Assembly (NCBI GenBank): GCA_046329195.1 | Contig: JAXLVB010000001.1 | Coordinates: forward strand, 2,294,001 to 2,358,000 | Source of the DNA: JAXLVB01 sp046329195 | GTDB taxonomy: Bacteria > Bacteroidota > Bacteroidia > Cytophagales > Spirosomataceae | DNA length: 64,000 nucleotides | Direction: 5' to 3' | In this document: positions 1 to 8,200 of the stretch, one piece after another | How the letters are laid out: every line of letters begins with the position of its first letter | How positions within the stretch are numbered: the first letter of the stretch is position 1 | Translations under genes and position numbers: made by a program | The notes under the pieces: generated by a model | Databases searched by the model: none | What the model saw: only the letters and a program-made list of their open reading frames with translations | Told to the model about the DNA's origin: nothing

Positions 1-1026
1 TGCGGTCATTTTTTCACCCTTGTCATCTACCCCAAAAGAAGGTGACATACGAGCCCACATTTCTTCAAAATACTGTTGGTATAGACTTGCTGCTGCGGCA
101 TTGTCAATCACAAAAACATTATTGGCTTGGGCAAAAAAGCCTCGAATTGAGAAATTAGCTGAACCTGTGAATACTTTCTGGGCTTTTTGGTTTTTGTCTT
201 TCAAAATAAACACCTTGTTGTGCTGGAGGCTACCCAGCTTGCCATATCGAATATGAGCACCCGATTGTTGCAAAATCTCTGCCGATTTACGTTCTGCATC
301 AGTAGGGTCTATATGGGTTTTTGAGGTGTCAAAAATGATACGAAGCCTACTGCCAAACGAAGCCAGATAATGGAGCACATCGGGGATGTCAAAATCATAA
401 ACTAAGGCATCGAGGGTGCTGGTGTCGTAGGTGAGGGCATCTCGTATAAAGTCCTTGAACATCTTATAGGCTTTGCCTCCGAGCCAAATATGACGAGCCT
501 CGTACGAGTGCATCGTGTAGGGAAATTCATTTTTGTCTTTGGGCCGAATGGGCTTGTTACCAAATTTTTGGGCATAGGCCTGCGACTGTAAGAAGCCACG
601 AGTAAAACCCCAGTCAAAGCTGGTAGGGTGGTTGTTAAATAGTTCAATTGAAATATTGGCCCCAGGCTTGGTAATGAGCCGATTGCTGGGCGCAAAATAC
701 ACAGGGATGACCTCGTAGGTATAAATCCCTGAAAGCAAGGTGCTGGGTACATGGAGCCAGCGCATTTTCTGAAAGGGCGAAACGATGGATTCGTCTGGAT
801 TGGCGGGTGTTTCACCTAACTGATTGACTGGTAGTGGGTTGAGTCGAAGCCTGTTTTGCAGAAAGAAGCGTTTGCCATCGGGGGAGGTGCACTGAATGGC
901 AAAGCCAGCCAAATTAGGCAGGAGGTGTTCGTCCACGGTGTAGCTCAAAAGCACCATGCCCAAGCCACGGAGTGCTACCAACTTAATGCCATTGTTTTGC
1001 GAGATTACTTTGAAAGGAGAGTTCAT
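1..1026 (-). CDS. Phospholipase D-like domain protein (C-terminus off the left edge)
   Basis: An uninterrupted minus-strand reading frame starts at the ATG at 1026 and runs off the left edge, giving the first 342 residues. I translated it by hand. Near residues 268-290 it has an HNK...KD...GSANFS pattern, the HKD signature of phospholipase D superfamily enzymes, which cut phosphodiester bonds in lipids or nucleic acids. The motif is slightly off-consensus: five residues, not four, separate the Lys from the Asp. An upstream stretch (LDALVYDFDIPDVLHYL, then RLRIIFD) resembles the strand-helix region before an HKD motif, but the first ~200 residues match nothing I recognise and show no second HKD. 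No signal peptide is apparent. The left-edge truncation prevents judging whether a second catalytic motif follows. The substrate is unknown. Confidence 0.8.
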   Translation of the reverse strand, partial: MNSPFKVISQNNGIKLVALRGLGMVLLSYTVDEHLLPNLAGFAIQCTSPDGKRFFLQNRLRLNPLPVNQLGETPANPDESIVSPFQKMRWLHVPSTLLSGIYTYEVIPVYFAPSNRLITKPGANISIELFNNHPTSFDWGFTRGFLQSQAYAQKFGNKPIRPKDKNEFPYTMHSYEARHIWLGGKAYKMFKDFIRDALTYDTSTLDALVYDFDIPDVLHYLASFGSRLRIIFDTSKTHIDPTDAERKSAEILQQSGAHIRYGKLGSLQHNKVFILKDKNQKAQKVFTGSANFSIRGFFAQANNVFVIDNAAAASLYQQYFEEMWARMSPSFGVDDKGEKMTA

Positions 1027-1122
1027 GTCGAGAAAGGAGGTTAACCCCTCAAAGTTCTGAGAAATTCTCCAGAAAAATTAGCGTAGAAACACCTAATTTC
1101 ATGGGCTAAGTCCTCAAAACTT

Positions 1123-1700
1123 CTACCACTCTGAAGGTTTTTTGCCAAACCGCTCTTGAAAAGCTTTAGAGAAGTAGGGAAGACTCTCAAACCCAACCCA
1201 ATAAGCCACTTCCGAAACGTTGCCCTGCTTGTTTTTGAGGAGGGCAGCGGCTTTTTCTAAGCGGTAATTTCGGACAAACTCAATAGCCGTTTGTCCTGTT
1301 AAAGCTTTGAGTTTTCGGCGGAGCTGAACAGCCGAAATATTCATAGGTTCAGCCAAGATTTCTACATCAAAAGCAGGAAAAGGGTTTGGCCAAGTAATCA
1401 TCAGCTCCTAATTCGAGGCTTTTGCCGTGAGCATGACCACGGGAATGTGGCTAGTGATTTCGTTGAATTTTAGCATTTTACAGAAGCTAAACCCATCGAG
1501 GCGAGGCATCATCAAGTCACAAATGACCAAGTCTGGCACAAATTCAATGGCTTTTTCAATACCTTCTTGGCCATCTTTAGCTTCAATGACTTGGTAGTAA
1601 GATTCAAATTGTTGACGGATGTAGCTACGCAAATCACGGTTGTCTTCTACAATGAGCAATACTGGCTTCGAATCATGGGTTCGCCCCGATAGAGGAACCA
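1123..1700 (-). pseudogene. Remnant of a hybrid two-component regulator (receiver + AraC HTH tail)
   Basis: This stretch is nearly identical in DNA to the 3' end of the intact hybrid kinase at 11620-14499, but only the receiver (motif VICDLMMPRLDG) and the terminal AraC helix-turn-helix remain. Relative to the intact gene about 180 bp between receiver and HTH are missing (junction near 1380-1390), plus a second deletion of ~22 bp near 1408, and the two parts are out of frame (open pieces 1123-1401 and 1408 upward). No kinase, sensor or signal peptide is present upstream. The sequence just before the receiver (PLSGRTHDS) resembles the linker of the other hybrid kinase (MPLSGRSNDS, cassette D), so the parent was probably a third paralogue. 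It is unlikely to make a functional regulator. Confidence 0.8.
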
Positions 1701-1739
1701 GAAAAGTTGTCAGTGGGGACACTAGCAAGAAAAAGTTAG

Positions 1740-1824
1740 TGTAAAAATACCTGATTTCATTGGCTAAACTCTCCAACCTTTTACTACTCCGAAGGTTTTT
1801 TGTCAAACTGCTCTTGAAAAGCTT
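1740..1824 (-). pseudogene. Second, older fragment of a hybrid-regulator C-terminus
   Basis: Positions ~1725-1820 are a diverged duplicate of ~1070-1165. Both carry the last codons of the AraC HTH domain (here KAFQEQFDKKPSE followed by a stop, minus strand) and the same 3' flank. Only the extreme C-terminal tail is left, so this is debris of a further regulator copy lost by deletion. Confidence 0.55.
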
Positions 1825-1833
1825 TGTTTTCAA

Positions 1834-1899
1834 TTCTATCCCTAAAATTAGCGTTTTATCCCAGAAATTTTGGGCGAGTAGTGTGGCCAAATACCTTTG
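1834..1899 (+). promoter_or_regulatory. Bacteroidota-type promoter with paired upstream direct repeats
   Basis: TTTG at 1869-1872 and TACCTTTG at 1892-1899 are separated by 19 bp, an exact match to the Bacteroidota consensus (TTTG, 19-21 bp, TAnnTTTG). Immediately upstream are two direct repeats, TTCTATCCCTAAAAT (1834-1848) and TTTTATCCCAGAAAT (1854-1868), 20 bp apart. The same pair with its own promoter lies at 4873-4939 before giant gene A. It would fire rightward into the small frame at 1931 and the kinase/LytTR operon at 2186. The whole stretch 1825-2185 has no other gene; it also holds an imperfect inverted repeat (1971-1985 with 2020-2034, 14 of 15 pairing). Confidence 0.55.
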
Positions 1900-1930
1900 A
1901 ACATTATCAAAGCAGAAAATGCTGTTTTTA

Positions 1931-2062
1931 ATGAATGAGGTATGTGATCAACATTATACCACTGGTAGCGACCTCCGCTTCTACTCCCGTCAGCAGGAAA
2001 AAATAGCTGAACTTGTGATAGTAGAGGCGGAGGTGGTGAACTTTGTGGAGTGTTACAACTAG
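1931..2062 (+). CDS. Possible 43-residue small protein
   Basis: ATG at 1931 opens a 43-codon frame ending with TAG at 2060-2062. It begins about 25-30 nt after the expected start of transcription from the promoter at 1869-1899, a normal leader length. The peptide is charged and contains RFYSRQQEKIAELVIVEAE; it has no signal peptide or membrane segment and I recognise no family. It lies ahead of the kinase operon at 2186. It could be a small protein, a leader peptide, the remnant of a lost gene, or chance. Confidence 0.25.
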   Translation: MNEVCDQHYTTGSDLRFYSRQQEKIAELVIVEAEVVNFVECYN

Positions 2063-2185
2063 TAGGAACTAATCTCGTGCAGCTACTTATAGCCGTGAAA
2101 ATGCCTAAATTGCTGTATATTCACACTTTGTTCTTAAAAAAACATACTCCGAAAGTACCATTTCATTTTGTTTCTAGAACGAATC

Positions 2186-3994
2186 ATGAAATTGATAGCT
2201 CAACTAATAGGCTTCTTTTTAATCTCAACTGCTACATCAGGCTTGGGGCAACCGCTTAGTTTAAATACCCATGAGATAGAAAGTTTGAAGCAAAAATTGA
2301 ATGTCATAGTAGAAGACACTAATCAAGTTCTCAATTTGTGGCGTCTGGCAAGATACCATACCATGACCGACCCCCGCCAAGCAGTGATTTATGCCAACGA
2401 GGCTATTATCCTCGCCCGAAAATTGGATTATACCTACGGCGAATTGGTGTCTTTGCAGGCGTTGAGTTTTGTAACGACCATCACAGGCGACTGGCAAAAA
2501 GGTATGCAGACAGCTTACGAAGGTTTGCAGATTAGTCAAGTAAAATACCCTCAATTAGAAATTGCATTTTACAATGTGATTGCCCTTGTTTATGAAAAAC
2601 AACAAGACAGCAAGCAGCGTTTGGAATGGCTTCTGAAAGCCTATCATCATCCTCAAATCAACTCTTTGCCCAACAATGGCAAATGGCTGATTTACCACAA
2701 CATCGGTGAGGTGTACGAGACCTTAAATGTGTTGGATTCAGCCATGTATTTTGGTAAAATTATAGATTCTAACTGTCGAAAGTTGAATATACCCGTAGAA
2801 GTTTCGTATGCCAATGCCGTGATGGGCAGGGTCGAAAACAAGCGTAAAAACTATCCACAGGCATTACATTATTTAAAAACAGCGATTAGTTTTTCTAACA
2901 AAGTGGGTAATCCTTTTTTAGAATCAGAACAGTCGGTTGATTTGGCAGCCGTTTTTTATTCGATGAATCAATCAGATTCGGCCATACATTATGCTGAAAA
3001 AGCCTTACATGGAGGCCAGAAATTCAAAAATTTAGTACTTACAGCTGCCGCCGCCAAATTGTTAGCTCAAATTTATGAACACAGAAACCCATCGAAGGCT
3101 ATCATGTATTGGAAAATTTTGAATCAAGCCAATGACAGCCTTTATACCGCATCAAGGATTACTCAAACCCAAAACATTGTCAATACCGAAGAACAGCGCA
3201 AACGAGATTTGATGGAAGCCAAAAAAGATTACGATAACTCCATCAGACAAAATACCCTCATCGGGTTTCTTGTTTTATTAGGATTTATGTCAATTATCTT
3301 GATACGCAACAACCGCCAAAAGCAAAAAAGCAATGCTATTTTATTACACAAAAACAGGGAAATAAGTCTTCAAAAGGAAAATATCGAAAAAAACATTGAA
3401 CAAAAGCAAATACTGCTGTCGGAACTGCAACATCGGGTAAAAAACAACTTGCAGTATGTTATCAGCATTTTAGAAATTCAGAAAGAGTCAGCGAATCATA
3501 GCAATATTGACGATTTGATTATCAGTAACCAAAATAGGATTCATTCCATTGCCTTGCTTCATAAAAAATTGAATGTATCAGAGAGCGTCAATGACGTGGG
3601 CTTGAAAAGATACATTACCGACTTGGCTGAACTCGTGAAAGGCTCTTATGAAAGCAAAGACAAGCATGTGAGTTTGTTTATCAGCTGTGAGGTCGAAATG
3701 TTACCGATATCGAAAGCCCTGCCCTTGGGCTTGATTATCGTAGAATTGGTCAGCAACAGCATGAAACACGCCTTCAAAAACCAAACGAACGGCATTATCA
3801 ACATCGAAATTACGCATGACGAAAATTCAAGAAAGAACTGTCTGCACTATATTGACAACGGAAAAGGTTTTGACTTTAAGAACGTAGAGACCAAAGGGTT
3901 AGGGGTAGAAATCATGAAAGGCTTGATTGACCAACTCAATGGCAGTATCGAAACACAGATGAGAAAAGGCTTTGAACTGAAAGCTTGTTTTTAA
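2186..3994 (+). CDS. TPR-containing sensor histidine kinase, HisKA_2 type
   Basis: 602 residues. I chose the ATG at 2186 over the upstream one at 2168 because it opens a clean signal peptide (MKLIAQLIGFFLISTATSG). Residues ~25-340 are helical TPR-like repeats, probably periplasmic; one membrane span lies near residues 356-373 (LIGFLVLLGFMSIILI), followed by a coiled coil. The phosphorylation site is in ELQHRVKNNLQ (His ~416), the HisKA_2 form, and the ATPase domain has VELVSNSMKHAF (~520) and DNGKGFDF (~556). It should sense an unknown signal at the envelope and phosphorylate the LytTR regulator that starts 2 nt after its stop codon. The pair lies directly before giant gene A. Confidence 0.88.
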   Translation: MKLIAQLIGFFLISTATSGLGQPLSLNTHEIESLKQKLNVIVEDTNQVLNLWRLARYHTMTDPRQAVIYANEAIILARKLDYTYGELVSLQALSFVTTITGDWQKGMQTAYEGLQISQVKYPQLEIAFYNVIALVYEKQQDSKQRLEWLLKAYHHPQINSLPNNGKWLIYHNIGEVYETLNVLDSAMYFGKIIDSNCRKLNIPVEVSYANAVMGRVENKRKNYPQALHYLKTAISFSNKVGNPFLESEQSVDLAAVFYSMNQSDSAIHYAEKALHGGQKFKNLVLTAAAAKLLAQIYEHRNPSKAIMYWKILNQANDSLYTASRITQTQNIVNTEEQRKRDLMEAKKDYDNSIRQNTLIGFLVLLGFMSIILIRNNRQKQKSNAILLHKNREISLQKENIEKNIEQKQILLSELQHRVKNNLQYVISILEIQKESANHSNIDDLIISNQNRIHSIALLHKKLNVSESVNDVGLKRYITDLAELVKGSYESKDKHVSLFISCEVEMLPISKALPLGLIIVELVSNSMKHAFKNQTNGIINIEITHDENSRKNCLHYIDNGKGFDFKNVETKGLGVEIMKGLIDQLNGSIETQMRKGFELKACF

Positions 3995-3996
3995 AT

Positions 3997-4704
3997 ATGG
4001 ACTCAACAGTGATTATGATCGTCGAAGACGATTTTCTTAACCGACGACTCACCAAAAAGATTCTTCAAGAGAATGGCTATGCCGTTTTAGAAGCAAAAAA
4101 TGCGGATGAAGCCATGGCCATTCTCAACAAAGAATTGGTGGACTTGGCCATTCTCGACATCAACCTTGGCGATGGCGAAATGGACGGCATCACGTTAGGA
4201 ACACTCATTCAAAACAAACAAAAAGTTCCGTTTATTTATCTGACCGCCTACGAAAACGCCAAAGTGATCAGCGAAGCAGTAGCCACGTCGCCCTATTCTT
4301 ATTTGACCAAACCCTTCAAAAACAGCGATTTAATCGCCTCAGTCGAATTGGCCATCATCAAATCTGCCAAAGAAGATCGCCCCCAACCTACGGTTTTGGT
4401 AAAAGACGGTGAATACAAAGTAGAACTCCCCTTAAAAGACATCAATTACATCGAATCAGAAGGAAATTACCTACTATTTTATACCGATAAAAAAACCTAT
4501 AAATCTCGCTCAACGATTGCTCAACTTATTGAGTCATTGCCTGCTTCTATGTTTGAGCAAGTGCACCGTGCATTTATTGTCAATAAAACCAAAATTGAAA
4601 AATTCAACGCCAAAAGCGTGGTGGTAAAAAACATACATATCCCCGTATCAAAGAATTTTTTATCTAATCTCGGAATGGAGAATTCTTACCCCCCCTTCAA
4701 ATAG
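3997..4704 (+). CDS. LytTR-family response regulator
   Basis: 235 residues from the ATG at 3997, two bases after the kinase stop, so the two are co-translated or at least co-transcribed. The N-terminal receiver domain has the acidic pair in VEDD and the phospho-acceptor Asp54 in AILDINLG. The C-terminal ~105 residues are a LytTR DNA-binding domain (INYIESEGNYLLFYT, then FEQVHRAFIVN). LytTR proteins bind direct repeats spaced about two helical turns; such repeats occur at 4873-4907, 169 bp past the stop codon and upstream of the giant gene at 4999, which is the likely target. A matching pair at 1834-1868 suggests autoregulation. Confidence 0.9.
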   Translation: MDSTVIMIVEDDFLNRRLTKKILQENGYAVLEAKNADEAMAILNKELVDLAILDINLGDGEMDGITLGTLIQNKQKVPFIYLTAYENAKVISEAVATSPYSYLTKPFKNSDLIASVELAIIKSAKEDRPQPTVLVKDGEYKVELPLKDINYIESEGNYLLFYTDKKTYKSRSTIAQLIESLPASMFEQVHRAFIVNKTKIEKFNAKSVVVKNIHIPVSKNFLSNLGMENSYPPFK

Positions 4705-4872
4705 CCGTTTTGTAAGATACTTGCAGACTGACCGATATCTTCTTTCTACGTTCAGGAGGTCGTTCTCCTCAACCCCACTTATTAGTATGGGCAGCGGGTC
4801 AGAACACCACGCTGGTGTCCTTTCGTATCATCATGGCTACGAATTTTCGGCACTTCCCTACCTCTATTTCTT

Positions 4873-4939
4873 TTCTATCCCTAAAATCGGTGTTCTATCC
4901 CAGAAATTTTGAGGGCAGTTGAGTTGGGTAATAATTTCG
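4873..4939 (+). promoter_or_regulatory. Promoter of giant gene A with putative LytTR direct repeats
   Basis: TTCTATCCCTAAAAT (4873-4887) and TTCTATCCCAGAAAT (4893-4907) are direct repeats 20 bp apart, touching a TTTG -33 element (4908-4911). After a 20 bp spacer comes TAATTTCG (4932-4939), one mismatch from TAnnTTTG. The translation start is at 4999. Repeats placed just upstream of -33 fit an activator site; the adjacent LytTR regulator is the obvious candidate. I saw no clear terminator in 4705-4872. Confidence 0.55.
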
Positions 4940-4998
4940 TAGGCAGTCATATCAAAATCGCCTCTGAAATTATGTACCATTTAGTAATCCTTGCCCGT

Positions 4999-5253
4999 AT
5001 GAAAAAAATTATTCTCCTCCTGCTGATTTCACTCATCAGCCACGCAGGCTTTTCTCAAAATCCTTTCAAAACTCGCTGGAACTTGGCGCTTTCGACAGGT
5101 TCGGGTGCTACGCAAATCAGTTTTTACGTAAGGGTTTCGGGTACGGTCAATTACACATGGCAAGAGATAGGCGGTGGGGGGGCAACAGGCTCGGGCACCA
5201 TTGTCAATGGTAGCGGTCCACTATTACAGGCTTGCCCGCCAATGGCACGATAG
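4999..5253 (+). CDS. N-terminal fragment of giant surface protein A (frameshift at ~5212)
   Basis: The true start of giant protein A is the ATG at 4999, which opens a typical signal peptide (MKKIILLLLISLISHAGFSQ). The following residues (TRWNL...SGATQ...GTVNYTW) match the start of the BspA module of protein D at ~47840. This frame stops at 5253, but homology to D jumps to the +1 frame at about 5212-5224, where one base is missing next to GGTCC. With that base restored the gene is one 2,192-codon frame from 4999 to 11573. The fragment should be read as the 5' part of the next entry. Confidence 0.75.
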   Translation: MKKIILLLLISLISHAGFSQNPFKTRWNLALSTGSGATQISFYVRVSGTVNYTWQEIGGGGATGSGTIVNGSGPLLQACPPMAR

Positions 5254-8200
5254 AATTGAGCATTGCTTCTACCAAATTCCAGCAAATCACTATTGATAAC
5301 GGCACTGACCGCAGCCGCCTGACCGATGTAACACAATGGGGCGATGTGGCCTGGAGCAACATGGCCTACGCTTTTCGTGGTTGTGATAACCTCAACATTA
5401 CGGCTACAGACGTACCTAACCTGACAGGAGTAACCAGCATGAGGTCGATGTTTCTGGGCTGTAGCAAATTGAATGGGCCATCTAACATCGGCTTGTGGAC
5501 TACCTCGGCAGTAACGGATATGGGTAGTATGTTTTGGGGGGCCAGTGTCTTCAACCAACCCATCGGCTCGTGGACTACCTCGGCGGTAACGGATATGAGT
5601 GGGATGTTTTACGAAGCTACTGCCTTCAACCAGCCCATCGGCTCGTGGACTACCTCGGCGGTAACGAATATGACCTCTATGTTTAATAGAGCCAGTGCCT
5701 TCAATCAGCCCATCGGCTCGTGGGCTACCTCGGCGGTAACAGATATGAGTGGGATGTTTTTTCAAGCCAGTGCCTTCAATCAACCAATCGGCTCGTGGAC
5801 TACCTCGGCAGTAACGAATATGAACTCTATGTTTGCCGGTGCCACTTCTTTCAACCAGCCCATCGGCACCTGGACTACCTCAGCGGTAACGAATATGGGG
5901 GGTATGTTTAGTGGTGCAACCTCCTTCAACCAGCCCATCGGTTCGTGGACTACCTCGGCGGTAACGAATATGGGGGGTATGTTTAGTGGTGCAACCTCCT
6001 TCAACCAGCCCATCGGTTCGTGGACTACCTCGGCGGTAACGGACATGAGTGGGATGTTTGGTGGTGCTACTTCCTTCAATCAGCCCATCGGCTCGTGGAC
6101 TACCTCGGCGGTAAGGGATATGAGGTATATGTTTTTTGGTGCTACTTCCTTCAACCAGGCCATTAGCTCGTGGAGCATAGGGGCGGTTACGAATATGGAG
6201 AGTATGTTTCGTAGTGCCGTTGCCTTTGACCAGCCCCTCAGTACGTGGAGTGTATCGGCGGTGACGGACATGAGTTATATGTTTTGGAATACCACTGCCT
6301 TCAACCAAAACCTCGGCTCGTGGAGCATAGGGGCGGTTACGAATATGTCTCAAATGTTTGCTTATGCTACGGCCTTCAACCAAAGCCTCGGTGCATGGGG
6401 TACCAAGCTGAATGCCAACGTTAACCTAACCGACATGCTCAATGGATGTGGTATGAGTGTAGCCAACTACGACGCCACCCTCACGGGCTTCAATGCCGGT
6501 ACGGTAACAGGCAGAACGCTGGGGGCGACGGGCCTTCGATACTGTGCCGCCATAGCCGATAGAGACAACCTCATCAGTGTGAAAGGTTGGAGCATCACAG
6601 GTGATGCACCTTGCGAGCCCGAAATTGACCTCATCGGCAACGGTACTTCTATTCCCAACAACAGCTATCCGCCCAACACGGCTGACCATACCGATTTGGG
6701 CTCAGTAGATGCGCTGTCGGGTACAATCGTGCGTACGTTTACCATCGAAAACACCGGCACGCTCCCACTCAGCCTTTCGGGTAGTCCACTCGTTGAGATT
6801 ACGGGTACCGACGCCGCCGATTTCAGCGTAAGCACGTTGCCTTCGACCAGCATCAACCCATCCAACAGCACCACTTTCCAAATCACCTTCGACCCGTCGG
6901 CAAGTGGTTTGCGCATGGCCACGGTGAGCATCGCCAACAACGACAGCGACGAAAATCCCTATACCTTTGCCATACAGGGCACGGGCTTGTCGCCCGACTA
7001 TACCATCAGCACCACCGGCAACATGCTGACCATCACCGATGTATCGGGCAATGGCGAAACGCTGGATATTTCTGAAAGCGGTAGCAGCATCCGTTTCAAC
7101 GCAACAGGACGTGCCTATACTATCAATGGTGGCCCAATCATTGATTTTGACGGCACTCCCACCGATGTGCCCCTCACAGGTATCACGAGCATTGTGGTCA
7201 ATACCGCTACGGGCGATGACATCATCAACGTAGGGGCTTTCACCGCCAGCTTGCCCAGCCTCACCATCAATGGCGGCATAGGCAACGATGCCGTCAACTT
7301 CAATGGCGATATTACCTTTGCCACCGATGCCAACCTCGACGTGGACTTACAAAACGACGATGCCACGCCGGGCACAGATTTGATTGTTTTCGCAGACAAC
7401 GCCAATATCCTGTTATCAGGAACAGGAGCAGCTACCCTCAAAGCAAGCCAAAATGTAAGCTTTAATAGCGGCTCTTCGCTCGAAACCACCAACGGCGACC
7501 TGACCATAGAAGTCAACCAACAAGCGCCCAGTACGGGCCCTTTCTATGGTATCGCTGTATGGGGAGGTACGGTGCGCATCAAGGGCTCAGGCAACTTACT
7601 GCTCAAAGGCAAGGGCAGTAATGATGTTGTGGGTTATCCCTTAGGGTTGCATATATCGAGCGGCGGCCTCATCAGTGGCGGAACCGGAACAACCGTTGTT
7701 GAAGGCACAGGCGGTGAATCAAGTTGGGATGGCATCTTGGGTATTTGGATTGAGGGTACTAATAGCAAAATCACCTCTATGGGCGGCAATGTCAGCGTAA
7801 CAGGACAGGGCGGCGGAACGGGTACTTCGGGGTATAATGATGGCATAGTTGTCAGTAGGGCAGGTCAAATCACGGTAGGGGGCAGTGGCACCGTAACCGT
7901 GCAAGGCACAGGTGGTGCAGCAAGTGGTTATGGTGTTTCTGTTATGAATACCGATAGCAAAATCACCTCTAACGGCGGCAATGTCAGCGTAACAGGGCAA
8001 GGGGGCGGAATGGGAGCTTCGGTGAATAATTATGGTGTATCTGTGTCATCAGCAGGTCAAATCATCGCAGGAGGTAGTGGTACGGTAACAGTGCAAGGTA
8101 CGGGTGGTGCATCAAGTGGGGCTCAGAACTATGGTGTTTTTGTTGCAAGCACCAATAGCAAAATTACCTCTAACGGCGGGAATGTCAGCATAACAGGCCA

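Noticed and set aside
402..815. 137-residue minus-strand frame
   Set aside because: It overlaps the phospholipase D-like frame on the same strand in another register; the latter has a recognisable motif and is open over 1,026 bp.
4740..4872. Possible RNA gene or terminator between the LytTR gene and gene A
   Set aside because: Only a 5-bp GGAG/CTCC hairpin without a T run is visible; nothing matches an RNA family I know.
5780..6383. Minus-strand repeat-rich frames opposite the BspA repeats of A (and 48081-48995 opposite those of D)
   Set aside because: They persist only because the 75-bp unit happens to lack stops on the other strand; the plus strand encodes a recognised repeat family with a signal peptide and sorting domain.
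5466..6400. Regular 75-bp repeats that could suggest a CRISPR array
   Set aside because: Units are contiguous, in frame and encode BspA-type repeats; there are no unique spacers and no cas genes.
7255..7320. RTX calcium-binding repeats (GGIGNDAVNF, and GGTGDDAVNF in D)
   Set aside because: Only one such nonapeptide-like segment occurs per module, not a tandem series, and the proteins have a T9SS signal, not a type I secretion layout.
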